This document shows positions 17,270 to 25,375 of a stretch of DNA of 64,000 bases, piece by piece. The notes beneath the pieces are model-generated. The model saw only the letters and a list, made by a program, of their open reading frames with translations, ran no database searches and was not told where the DNA came from. Source of the DNA: Microbacterium esteraromaticum (GTDB lineage: Bacteria; Actinomycetota; Actinomycetes; Actinomycetales; Microbacteriaceae); NCBI RefSeq assembly GCF_900163815.1, contig NZ_FUKO01000012.1, forward strand, positions 178,248 through 242,247, written 5' to 3'. Both the position numbers and the translations under genes were made by a program. Numbering within the stretch: position 1 is the first letter of the stretch; each line of letters begins with the position of its first letter.

Positions 17270-18505
17270 ATGACCAAGCGCATCGTCGTCACCGGCATCG
17301 GCGCCACGTCCGCACTCGGCGGCACTGCCCCGGAGAACTGGACGAACCTGCTCGCCGGAATGTCCGGAACGCGGACGCTTCCACACGAGTGGATCGAGAA
17401 GTATCAGATCCCCGTGCACTTCGCCGCGGAAGCCACGGTGCGCCCCGAGGAGGTTCTGCCTCGCCACGAGGCGAAACGCCTCGACCCCTCCACACAGTTC
17501 GCGCTCATCGCCGCCCGTGAGGCCTGGGAAGACGCCGGTTCCCCCGACGTCGCTCCGGAGCGGCTGGGCATCGACTGGGCCACCGGCATCGGCGGCGTCT
17601 GGACGCTGCTCGATGCCTGGGACACTCTGCGTGAGAAGGGCCCTCGTCGGGTCATGCCGCTGACGGTCCCGATGCTCATGCCCAATGCCGGCGCGGGCAA
17701 CCTCTCACTCCAGTTCAACGCCAAAGCCTTCGCGCGCACGGTCGTCAGCGCCTGCGCGTCGAGCACCGAATCCATCGTGAACGCCTACGAGCATCTGCAG
17801 GACGGCCTTGCAGATGTCGTCATCGCCGGTGGCGCTGAGTCTGCGATCCACCCGATCACGATGGCATCCTTCTCGTCTGCGCAGGCACTCTCCCGCCGCA
17901 ATGACGACCCCGCAACAGCATCTCGCCCCGGTGCGATCGACCGCGACGGCTTCGTCATGGGCGAAGGCGGTGCGGCCCTGGTTCTGGAGACGGAGGAGCA
18001 CGCGCAGGCCCGAGGCGCCAAGATCTACGCCTACCTGGTGGGTGGCGGTGTCACCGCCGACTCGCATCACATCACCGGCAACGACCCCGAGGGCCTCGGC
18101 GCAGCGCGCGCCGTCGAGCAGGCGCTCGCGCAGGCGGGCGCCACGGCAGACGATGTCTCGCACATCAATGCGCACGCCACCTCGACGCCTGTCGGCGACC
18201 CGAACGAGTACGTCGCGCTCAAGCGCGTGTTCGGCGACCGCATCGACGCCATCCCGGTGTCAGCGACCAAGGCGTCCACCGGGCATCTTCTCGGTGGCAC
18301 CGGTGCGCTGGAAGCCGTGTACACGATCCTCGCACTTCGGGACCGGATCGCTCCGCCGACCATCAACATGACCGAACCAGACCCGGCGGTGCCGTTCAAG
18401 CTCTCCGGAGATGCTCAGCCGCTCGGCGATGGCGACCTGCTCGCGATCAGCAACTCCTTCGGATTCGGCGGCCATAACGCTGTCGTGGCGTTCCGCAGCG
18501 CCTGA
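17270..18505 (+). CDS. fabF: Beta-ketoacyl-ACP synthase II
   Basis: Elongating condensing enzyme of type II fatty acid synthesis. 411 residues. Catalytic cysteine Cys162 in VVSACASSTES, histidines in NAHATSTPVGD and STGHLLGGTGALE, and the closing glycine loop NSFGFGGHNAVVAF. ATG 17270 follows AAGGACCACCCCTC. Last gene of the fab operon, ended by a long hairpin at 18541-18581. No fabG, fabZ or enoyl reductase is in this operon; a fabG lies at 49.8-50.5 kb. Confidence 0.97.
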   Translation: MTKRIVVTGIGATSALGGTAPENWTNLLAGMSGTRTLPHEWIEKYQIPVHFAAEATVRPEEVLPRHEAKRLDPSTQFALIAAREAWEDAGSPDVAPERLGIDWATGIGGVWTLLDAWDTLREKGPRRVMPLTVPMLMPNAGAGNLSLQFNAKAFARTVVSACASSTESIVNAYEHLQDGLADVVIAGGAESAIHPITMASFSSAQALSRRNDDPATASRPGAIDRDGFVMGEGGAALVLETEEHAQARGAKIYAYLVGGGVTADSHHITGNDPEGLGAARAVEQALAQAGATADDVSHINAHATSTPVGDPNEYVALKRVFGDRIDAIPVSATKASTGHLLGGTGALEAVYTILALRDRIAPPTINMTEPDPAVPFKLSGDAQPLGDGDLLAISNSFGFGGHNAVVAFRSA

Positions 18506-18540
18506 GCGCGACTCGCCGGCCACGCGCTGCTCGCGTGCAT

Positions 18541-18581
18541 GACGAAGGCCTCGACTCTGTCACCAGGGCGAGGCCTTCGTC
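18541..18581. terminator. Terminator of the fab operon
   Basis: Perfect 13-bp stem (18541-18553 with 18569-18581) with a 15-nt loop, 35 bp after the fabF stop and between convergent genes. Confidence 0.8.
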
Positions 18582-18689
18582 GTTCGGGGTGGGGATTCGT
18601 TTTCTCAGCGTCCGGGTCTTCCTCACCGGCTTCCGATACTCGCGCCTCCCGCCACCCCGGGTCTTTTGCGCTGCGAACTGGTCGTCCGG

Positions 18690-19193
18690 TCAGCCCACCT
18701 TGTGCAGCCACACGACGCGGGCGTCATCGCCCGCGTGACGGAATGGCTCGAGTTCTTCATCCCAGGCCGAGCCGAGAGCGACGTCCAACTCGCGCTGCAG
18801 CTCCACGGCGCTGCCTGCGGAGATCTCCATCGCATAGCGGATGCGATCCTCGCCGATGACGATGTTGCCAGATACGTCGGTCTGGGCAAAATGGATGCCG
18901 AGATCGGGCGTGTGCAGCCAGCGGCCACCGTCGTTGCCGGCGGTGGGATCTTCAGACACTTCGAAACGGAGGTGCTCCCAGCCGCGGATCGCTGTCGCCA
19001 ACGCCGCTCCGGTGCCGACCGGGCCGTCCCAGTAGAACTCCGCGCGACGCGTGCCCTGCTGCACAGGCTGATCGGACCAGTCGAAGTTGACGGCACGACC
19101 GATAGCGCGTCCTACCGCCCATTCGAGGTGCGGGCAGAGCGCGCGTGGTGCGGAGTGGATGAACACCACTCCGCGTGCGTATCCCGTCGCCAT
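18690..19193 (-). CDS. DUF3145 family protein
   Basis: A 167-residue soluble protein of the actinobacteria-specific DUF3145 family, recognised by GVVFIHSAPRALCPHLEWA, FDWSDQPVQQGTRRAE and RYAMEISAGSAVELQREL. The gene regularly lies next to the fab operon in Microbacteriaceae and other actinobacteria, which hints at a link to lipid metabolism, but no function is known. ATG 19193 with GGAGAG upstream. The leader holds a hairpin-forming repeat (19208-19236) just ahead of the ribosome binding site, and a palindrome at 19267-19279. Confidence 0.93.
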   Translation of the reverse strand: MATGYARGVVFIHSAPRALCPHLEWAVGRAIGRAVNFDWSDQPVQQGTRRAEFYWDGPVGTGAALATAIRGWEHLRFEVSEDPTAGNDGGRWLHTPDLGIHFAQTDVSGNIVIGEDRIRYAMEISAGSAVELQRELDVALGSAWDEELEPFRHAGDDARVVWLHKVG

Positions 19194-19207
19194 GATCTCT
19201 CCGTTTC

Positions 19208-19236
19208 ATCAGGTACGTCTTCCCCTACGACCTGAT
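19208..19236 (-). promoter_or_regulatory. Inverted repeat in the DUF3145 leader
   Basis: ATCAGGT and ACCTGAT arms (7 bp) flank a 15-nt centre, with a few more inner pairs. It ends about 15 nt before the start codon, adjoining the Shine-Dalgarno sequence: either a leader hairpin or a protein site. Confidence 0.35.
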
Positions 19237-19266
19237 CCGAAGATGCGGCGAACTATGCGGTTATAC

Positions 19267-19279
19267 GGTGATTATCACC
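19267..19279. promoter_or_regulatory. Palindrome in the DUF3145 promoter region
   Basis: GGTGAT-T-ATCACC, 6-bp arms around one base, about 75 bp upstream of DUF3145 and next to a TATAAC element on the minus strand. Candidate operator of unknown owner. Confidence 0.35.
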
Positions 19280-19280
19280 C

Positions 19281-19320
19281 AGATCCGGACGAATCACAAG
19301 CGTGTGATTCGTCCGGATCT
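19281..19320. terminator. Terminator of the oxygenase gene
   Basis: Perfect 18-bp stem (19281-19298 with 19303-19320) with a 4-nt loop, 26 bp beyond the stop codon of the minus-strand oxygenase. Confidence 0.8.
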
Positions 19321-19346
19321 CGGTCAAGCCCAGAGGGCGGTGCGGG

Positions 19347-20132
19347 TCAGGCCTCGCTCATGGCGAGCTTCGCCTGCTGTCCCTTGGCCGCGTAGTACGC
19401 CGCGCGCGCAGCATCCTTCCGCGCCTGCTCGGCGTAGCCGTGCTCGAGAACGTCCTGTGCGACCTCGAACTGCGTGTGCTGATCGGTGCCGTTGTACTTC
19501 TCGATGTAGGCGTCGAGCTCGGGACCCGACGTCCACGAGGTGATGAGGTTGTAGCGCGGCTCGGTGCCGTTGTGCGTGGTGGCGTGCCACAGGCGCTGGG
19601 TGTCGATGATCAGCTGCGCGCCGGCCGGAAGAGCGATGCGCACCTCTCCCTGGGGGTCCGTGCGGTTCTCGCGCAGCACGAAGAAACTGTCCTTGTCATC
19701 GGTGAGGTTGAAGAACCCGCGCACGACCCAGCCGGTGCCGTCCGGGTTCAGACGGTTGTTGTCGTCCTGGTGGAGGTTGTAGAGGCATTCGCCGTACGGA
19801 GTGGGCTGCAGCTCGATCACCCGGCAACGACCGACGTTGGCTCCAGGCTCCTGGGCGCGGCGCGCCAGGTTCGGAGCCTTCGCCACCTGCGAATCGATCC
19901 AGACGCCGTCCTTGTCTGTGCGCGGCGGCTTGTGGTTCCAGAAGCCGTTGCACTCGATCTCGCCCTTGGCGCTGGCCAGAGGGGCGAAGCGGGTGTCGCC
20001 CGAAGACTTCCAGTCGTTGTACTCGATATCCAGCCACTCCTTGGGGTCGAGCGCCTGGTTGTAGCTGTCGAGAACGACGAAGCCCTTGTCTTCGAGGGCT
20101 GCGGACTTGATGTATCCCATGATCTGAGTCAT
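19347..20132 (-). CDS. Putative Fe(II)/2-oxoglutarate-dependent dioxygenase under iron-box control
   Basis: A 261-residue soluble protein. A double-stranded beta-helix oxygenase fold is suggested by the metal triad HxD at His121-Asp123 (YNLHQDDNN), the distal His183 (RLWHATTHN) and an arginine 10 residues later (Arg193 in EPRYNLI) that would bind 2-oxoglutarate. I do not recognise a named family and the substrate is unknown. ATG 20132 has GAAAGGAC as ribosome binding site. About 40 bp upstream is a DtxR/IdeR-like iron box, implying iron-dependent repression. Single-gene transcript ended by a strong hairpin. Confidence 0.65.
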   Translation of the reverse strand: MTQIMGYIKSAALEDKGFVVLDSYNQALDPKEWLDIEYNDWKSSGDTRFAPLASAKGEIECNGFWNHKPPRTDKDGVWIDSQVAKAPNLARRAQEPGANVGRCRVIELQPTPYGECLYNLHQDDNNRLNPDGTGWVVRGFFNLTDDKDSFFVLRENRTDPQGEVRIALPAGAQLIIDTQRLWHATTHNGTEPRYNLITSWTSGPELDAYIEKYNGTDQHTQFEVAQDVLEHGYAEQARKDAARAAYYAAKGQQAKLAMSEA

Positions 20133-20172
20133 GTCCTTTCGTAATGGGCCAGCACGTTTTAACAGGCCCTAC

Positions 20173-20185
20173 TTAGGCAAGCCTA
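20173..20185. promoter_or_regulatory. DtxR/IdeR-like iron box
   Basis: TTAGGCAAGCCTA, matching the core of actinobacterial iron-box consensus sequences (TTAGG...GCCTA half-sites). It lies between the divergent oxygenase and DUF262 genes, 41 bp from the oxygenase start. Confidence 0.6.
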
Positions 20186-20293
20186 CATCCGCATGCTGGA
20201 CACTCCCCAGGGCTCGAGCCGGACAAAATACGCCAGCGATAGACTCGATCCGGCGGCACACTTCTTTCCGCCAAACGGAGGAATCACGCAGTC

Positions 20294-22291
20294 ATGGCAA
20301 CGGCCACAAATGTCGAAGCGACCGCAACCGGAACGATCGATTGGCTCTCGTCCCCGGCGACGAACATCGTCGTTCCCGTCTATCAGCGTCAGTACCGCTG
20401 GGACATCGGCGCGTGCGAGAAGCTGCTGTCGGATGTTCGCGCAGTCGCCGCGGAGGACGACGGCCACCGCCACTTCATCGGATCCATCCTGTCTGCGCAG
20501 GACAGCCAGGACGGCGACCTGATTCTCATCGACGGTCAGCAGCGTGTGACCACCGTGATGCTGCTGATCGCCGCTCTGCACCATGCCGTCCGCGAGAGCG
20601 ACCCGGCCATGGCATCCGCTCTTCAGCGCGTGCTGGTGCGGGCGGACGACCCGACGCGCACCAAACTCCGTCCGCATGATGCCTGGGCCGGGCTCTACGA
20701 GTCGGTCGTGCTCGATCGCCGGGGCGATGCCGACCGTGAATCGCGCTTCGATGACAACTACGCGTTCTTCCGCAGCCAGGTTCATGCCGACGAGGCGGCC
20801 ACGATCTGGCGCGGCCTGCAGAAGCTCGAGCATGTGTCGATCACGCTCGGCGCGAATGCAAGTGCTCAGCAGATCTTCGAGAGCCTCAACTCGACCGGTC
20901 AGCCGCTGCGTGACCACGAGCTGATCCACAACTACATCCTGATGGGGCTCTCGCACGCCGAGCAGCTGCGCATCGAAGAAGAGTTCTGGCTGCCCATCGA
21001 GCAGCACACCGGTGAGACCATCGGCGCCTTCTGGCGGCACTACCTGACGATGAAGACGGGTCGCGAGATCGATGCCTCCGGCGAGCACGGCGTGTACGCG
21101 GCGTTTCGCCACTCGTTCCCCCGGATCGATGTGCGCCGCCTGCGCGAGGATGCGGGCGTGTGGCGCGAGTACGCACAGATCTACGGCACCCTGCTCGATC
21201 CGCACGGCGAAGAGGACGCCGGCATCCGTCATCAGCTGCAGTTCGTGAGCACCTTCGGCCGGGCGACGTACCCGCTGGTGATGAGCGCCTACGGCGATCA
21301 CCGTCGCGGCACGATCACCCGCGACGCGCTCATCGAGGTGCTGGAATGCGTGCAGGCGATGTTCCTGCGGCGCGCGGTCGTGGGACTGCCCACCGACAGG
21401 CTCATCGCACGCCTGTGCCGCGCCTATCAGAAGGGGCGGGACCCGCTTCTTCGCGCGATCGCGCGCATCACGCCGTCCGACGAGCGGGTGAGTGCCGTGC
21501 TGAAGTACGGTGAGCTCCCCCACCCCGCGTACGTGCTCGGGCGCATCGAAGGCGTCGACGACCCCGGCGCCTTCGACATCGAGAGCATCGTGCCGGCTGT
21601 CCCCGCCGATAGCTGGTCGGGCGACGGCGCGCGGATGTGGAGCGAGTACAGCGATGACGAGCAGAACAGCCATCGCGCGCTCGCGCCGACGCTCGGCAAC
21701 CTCACGCTGCTGGAGCAGCCGCTGGCCGAGCGCGTCTTCGGCGCGGCTTTCCCCGTCAAGCGCGATGAGGCGTACGCGCGCAGCGCCGTGGCCGCCACGC
21801 GAGAGCTGACGGAATCGCCGGCCTGGGGCACCTCGGCCATCAGTGCGCGAACGGCGCAGCTGAGTCGTGAGTTCGTCCGGATCTGGGCTCGCCCCGCGCT
21901 GCCCGAGATCGATGACGACGGCCTCACCCCGATCCTCGACGCGGTGCGTCGCCGCGGCTGGCCGGCGGGCTGGGATCGCGAGTTCGACTACGTCGAGTAC
22001 CGCGGCGAGCACTGGGAGATCAAGGACGTCAAGGCGCTCTTCAATCGCATCTTCCGCCGAGCGTGGACAGACGATCGCGCCGCGGCGATCGCCTACAGCG
22101 CCCGCCGCGGGGGCCCGGTCTACGACGAGATGGCGTGGAACGGGCACTGGGATGCTCTGGATGACGCGAACTTCCTCTACATGGGGTGGGATTCGAACTA
22201 CATGATGAATGCCCTGCAGGGCGTGCTGGAGGAGTCCGGCATCGCCGCCGAGGTGTTCGTGAAGTACTCCTATATCGGGAACGTGATGTGA
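20294..22291 (+). CDS. DUF262 (GmrSD-like) protein with degenerate DUF1524 domain
   Basis: A 665-residue protein. The N-terminal DUF262/ParB-like part is intact: VPVYQRQYRWD near residue 28, HFIGSIL, and the nucleotide-linked motif IDGQQRVTT (D80-R84). The DUF1524 HNH-type region is recognisable by GNLTLL and the F-x(3)-K spacing, but the catalytic E-H-[IL]-x-P reads ESIVP (Ser431) and the usual LN after GNLTLL is LA, so nuclease activity is doubtful. A C-terminal extension (about 560-665) is rich in aromatic residues. Relatives include type IV restriction and phage-defence proteins. Its stop shares one base with the start of the next gene. GGAGG lies 12 nt before the ATG. Confidence 0.85.
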   Translation: MATATNVEATATGTIDWLSSPATNIVVPVYQRQYRWDIGACEKLLSDVRAVAAEDDGHRHFIGSILSAQDSQDGDLILIDGQQRVTTVMLLIAALHHAVRESDPAMASALQRVLVRADDPTRTKLRPHDAWAGLYESVVLDRRGDADRESRFDDNYAFFRSQVHADEAATIWRGLQKLEHVSITLGANASAQQIFESLNSTGQPLRDHELIHNYILMGLSHAEQLRIEEEFWLPIEQHTGETIGAFWRHYLTMKTGREIDASGEHGVYAAFRHSFPRIDVRRLREDAGVWREYAQIYGTLLDPHGEEDAGIRHQLQFVSTFGRATYPLVMSAYGDHRRGTITRDALIEVLECVQAMFLRRAVVGLPTDRLIARLCRAYQKGRDPLLRAIARITPSDERVSAVLKYGELPHPAYVLGRIEGVDDPGAFDIESIVPAVPADSWSGDGARMWSEYSDDEQNSHRALAPTLGNLTLLEQPLAERVFGAAFPVKRDEAYARSAVAATRELTESPAWGTSAISARTAQLSREFVRIWARPALPEIDDDGLTPILDAVRRRGWPAGWDREFDYVEYRGEHWEIKDVKALFNRIFRRAWTDDRAAAIAYSARRGGPVYDEMAWNGHWDALDDANFLYMGWDSNYMMNALQGVLEESGIAAEVFVKYSYIGNVM

Positions 22292-23538
22292 TGAACGCTG
22301 TGCACCGCCGTACTCAAGATCTGTCGATCACCGAGCACCGTCTCACGGTGCCTCTCGTCTGGTCGGATGCCGCCGATCAGCGCACCATCGAGATCTTCGC
22401 CTCGATCGTGGCGCGCCCCGGGGGCGAGCATCTGCCCTACCTGGTGTTCCTGCAGGGCGGCCCGGGTTCCGAGGCGCCTCGCGCGTTCCACACTCCGACG
22501 TCGCCGTCGTGGCTGGATGCTGCGCTCGAGCACCATCGCGTCGTAATGCTGGATCAGCGCGGCACCGGTCGGTCGACGCCGGTGGGCGATGGCATCCTCT
22601 CCCGTGGCGCGGAAGCTGTCGCCGAGCACCTCACTCACCTGCGCGCGGACTCGATCGTGCGTGACGCGGAAGCACTGCGCGCGCACCTCGGCGTCGACCG
22701 CTGGAGCCTGCTCGGCCAGTCGTTCGGTGGGTTCACAACCCTCGCCTACCTGTCGACGGATGCGGATTCACTCGAGCAGGTGTTCATCACCGGCGGGCTG
22801 AGCACCATCGACCGCCACCCCGACGAGGTGTACCGGCTCTGCTATGACAAGATGCGCGACGCCTCCGAGCGCTACTACTGGCGTTTTCCCGAGCACCGCG
22901 ACCGGATGCGGCGGCTCACCGACCTGGCAGCCGCCGGTCGCATCGCGCTGCCCAGCGGCGAGGTGCTCTCCGTCTCTCGCCTGCGCTCAGCGGGCTCGAT
23001 GCTGGGCACGAACGACGGCTGGCAGACCCTGTGGGCGCTGCTCGAGCACGAACCCGAGACGAATGCATTCCGGTACGACCTCCAGGCGGCGATGCCGTTC
23101 GGCGGTCGCAACCCGCTCTACTTCGTCTTCCACGAGTCCAGCTATGCCTCGGGTCACGCCACCCGCTGGTCCGCCCAGCGGATGGAGCCGGCGGAGTTCG
23201 CCGCCGATCCGACCCTGTTCACCGGCGAGCACATCCGTCGCGAGTGGACCGAGACCGTGCCGGCGTTCCAGCCCTGGCGTGATGTGGCCCTGGCGCTCGC
23301 CGAGCACGAGTGGCCGAAGATCTACGACGCGGCCGCGATCGCCGCATCCGGTGCGACGGGCGCAGCTGCCGTCTATCTCAATGATGTGTATGTGCCGTTC
23401 GAGTACTCGATGGAGACCGCCCAGCTGCTGCCAGGCGTGCGTACCTGGGTCACCAGCGAGCATGAGCACAACGGCCTGCGCTCTGGCCCTGTGCTGTCGC
23501 GGCTGTTCGACCTCGCCGCCGGTCGTGCCGCGCGCTGA
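22291..23538 (+). CDS. Alpha/beta-fold hydrolase, prolyl aminopeptidase-like (S33)
   Basis: A 415-residue hydrolase: oxyanion-loop LVFLQGGPG, nucleophile elbow LLGQSFGGF (Ser144), likely acid in YLNDVYVPFEYS and catalytic histidine in SEHEHNGLRSG. Layout and length match S33 proline iminopeptidase-type enzymes that release N-terminal proline. The start ATG overlaps the DUF262 stop by one base (TGATG), so the pair is translationally coupled, an uncommon partnership. The natural substrate is not evident. Confidence 0.9.
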   Translation: MNAVHRRTQDLSITEHRLTVPLVWSDAADQRTIEIFASIVARPGGEHLPYLVFLQGGPGSEAPRAFHTPTSPSWLDAALEHHRVVMLDQRGTGRSTPVGDGILSRGAEAVAEHLTHLRADSIVRDAEALRAHLGVDRWSLLGQSFGGFTTLAYLSTDADSLEQVFITGGLSTIDRHPDEVYRLCYDKMRDASERYYWRFPEHRDRMRRLTDLAAAGRIALPSGEVLSVSRLRSAGSMLGTNDGWQTLWALLEHEPETNAFRYDLQAAMPFGGRNPLYFVFHESSYASGHATRWSAQRMEPAEFAADPTLFTGEHIRREWTETVPAFQPWRDVALALAEHEWPKIYDAAAIAASGATGAAAVYLNDVYVPFEYSMETAQLLPGVRTWVTSEHEHNGLRSGPVLSRLFDLAAGRAAR

Positions 23539-23552
23539 GCGTCACAACGAGC

Positions 23553-24536
23553 TCAGCGACCGGAGCCCCGCAGCTTTCGCGCCCTGTCCTCATCGGTCTT
23601 GTCGTTCTCCGCGGTCTTCGCGAGACGCTCGGCGCCGCGCAGCGGAACCTGCAGCTGGCGTTCGGCAGGCTCCCCCGCGCGCAGTTCTCTGACGCGCTCG
23701 AGTTCAGCGTCGAACAGCGCGCCGATCAGCAGCGCGTTGTTGCCGATCCACAGCCAGAGCAGGAAGACGATGACGCCGGCGAAAGACCCGTAGAGGCGGT
23801 CGTAGTCGGCGAAGTGGCTGACGTAGAACCCGAAGCCCACAGACGCCACCGCAAACACCGCGATGGCGATGGCCGCTCCGACGCTGATGATGCGGAATTT
23901 CGGATGCTCGACGTTGGGCGCTAAGTAGTACAGGATCGCCACGACCACGCCGACGACGATCACCACAGCCGGCCAGCGCACGATCCGCCACACCGTCAGC
24001 GTGACATCGCTCGCGCCGATCGCATCTCCGAGCGACTGGGCGAGCGGCCAGCTGACCGCCGCCAGCGCTCCCGCAAGCGTGACGAGCACGAATACCGCAA
24101 GCGTGACCAAGAGATGTACTGGCTTCACTTTCCAGAACATCCGTCCCTCGGGAACGCCGTAGATGCGATTCATCGCTCGCGACAGCGCCGTCACATAGCG
24201 CGCCACCGACCACAGGGCCACCAGGAGCGCGCTCACGAGAACCCAGCCTGTTCCACCGGCCGACCCGAGTTGCTCGAGAGGACCGCGCAAGACTTCCACC
24301 ACATCCGGGTCGACCACTCCCTTCAGCACGTCGAGAACAGCATTCGCTGCGTCGCTTTTCTTGCCGAAGAGCCCGATCACCGAAAACGCGGCGATCACCG
24401 CCGGGAACATCGCCAGGAGCGTGTAAAAGGTCATGCCCGCTGCCGCATCGAGCGCATAGGTGCGGAAGTAGCCCCGCGCGACTCGGCGGATGATCAGTGT
24501 CCCCGCCTTGCGCCGCTGTCCGGTGTGAGTCGTCAT
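23553..24536 (-). CDS. YihY/BrkB family inner-membrane protein
   Basis: A 327-residue integral membrane protein with about six hydrophobic helices. Family marks are DAAAGMTFYTLLAMFPAVIA near residue 32, LWSVARYVTALSRAMNRIYG in the middle, and FLLWLWIGNNALLIGALFDA near the end. The charged C-terminal tail (about 50 residues) is cytosolic. Formerly called ribonuclease BN; the function of the family is unsettled (transport or envelope roles have been proposed). ATG 24536 lacks a clear ribosome binding site. Convergent with the hydrolase gene. Confidence 0.92.
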   Translation of the reverse strand: MTTHTGQRRKAGTLIIRRVARGYFRTYALDAAAGMTFYTLLAMFPAVIAAFSVIGLFGKKSDAANAVLDVLKGVVDPDVVEVLRGPLEQLGSAGGTGWVLVSALLVALWSVARYVTALSRAMNRIYGVPEGRMFWKVKPVHLLVTLAVFVLVTLAGALAAVSWPLAQSLGDAIGASDVTLTVWRIVRWPAVVIVVGVVVAILYYLAPNVEHPKFRIISVGAAIAIAVFAVASVGFGFYVSHFADYDRLYGSFAGVIVFLLWLWIGNNALLIGALFDAELERVRELRAGEPAERQLQVPLRGAERLAKTAENDKTDEDRARKLRGSGR

Positions 24537-24604
24537 TAGTCAAGGATGTCGCATCGCCCGGATGATTGGGGCGTCTGGCCACGTCGGGTCAATCGCGCAA
24601 CCCC

Positions 24605-25242
24605 TTTGGCCGCTGCCCGCCGAGCGCGCACACTGGCGACATGTCCAGCTCGAACCGTTTTCTGAGCGCACGCCCACTTTCAGCCGGACGCACACCCGTC
24701 CGACGGCAGCGCGATCAGTCGCGACACTCGCCACGACGAGCGGTCGTCCCGCGTCCCGCCGCTGAGGCCATCTACGGCATCGACCGTCTGGTTCACAACA
24801 TCGAACACGGGCGATTCGAACGGATGGTCTCGGCGCTCACAGCAGCGGGTGCTGCGGCATGCAGATCGCCGCTGGCGAATACGGCTACACCCCCGCCGAC
24901 TTCCATCTTCTGCTCGCGGCCGGGGCCGTCGACACGCTGCAGGCCGACGCAACCCGCTGCGGGGGCGTCACCGGCTTTGTCAATGCCGCTGAGCAGTGCA
25001 CCGCATGGGGCGTGCCGCTGAGTGCGCACTGCGCGCCCGCGCTGCACGCCACGCTCGCGTCGGCGGTCGAGCCCTCGGTGCACGTGGAGTACTTCCACGA
25101 TCACGTCTTGATCGAATCGCTGCTCTTCGACGGTGTCCCTGAGCTGGTCGACGGGTGTCTCCTGCCGGATCCGTCGCGCGCAGGGCACGGCTTGAGTCTG
25201 AGTGGCCGCGGCAACGAGTACTGCACGCGGTCCACGAGCTGA
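24605..25242 (+). pseudogene. Decayed gene: promoter and start fused to the C-terminal part of an enolase-superfamily enzyme
   Basis: The stretch 24859-25242 encodes an intact C-terminal fragment (about 127 residues) of an enolase/mandelate-racemase-type dehydratase: IAAGEYGYTPADF, QADATRCGGVTGF and GVPLSAHCAPALHA, including the AGE and CGG metal/active-site segments, but the first about 250 residues are missing. Upstream there is still a promoter-like TTGGCC-17 bp-CACACT (24605-24633) ending 6 nt before ATG 24641. That ATG opens a 126-codon frame whose reading frame is not the dehydratase one. Residues IYGIDRLVHNIEHGRFERMV in it are unrecognised. Interpretation: internal deletion plus frame loss. 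Nothing else is seen in 24540-24860. Confidence 0.65.
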
Positions 25243-25268
25243 GATCGGCGCAGCACTCAAGAAGAAGA

Positions 25269-25345
25269 TGGTGGGGCGGGCGGGACTTGAACCCGCGATC
25301 GTTGGGTTATGAGCCCACTGCCTTGACCAGCTTGGCCACCGCCCC
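25269..25345 (-). tRNA. tRNA-Met (CAT)
   Basis: Minus-strand cloverleaf: acceptor GGGGCGG with CCGCCCC, D-arm GGCCAAGCTGGTCAAGGC, anticodon loop CTCATAA (anticodon CAT), TPsiC arm GCGGGTTCAAGTCCCGC, and an encoded CCA. CAT could also mark tRNA-Ile with lysidine; elongator Met is the default call. Confidence 0.9.
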
Positions 25346-25375
25346 GTACGAATAGCCTAGCGGTGCATGATCGAG

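Noticed and set aside
20183..22147. A 654-codon minus-strand frame
   Set aside because: Antisense to the DUF262 gene; the plus-strand product has clear family motifs and coupling to the next gene.
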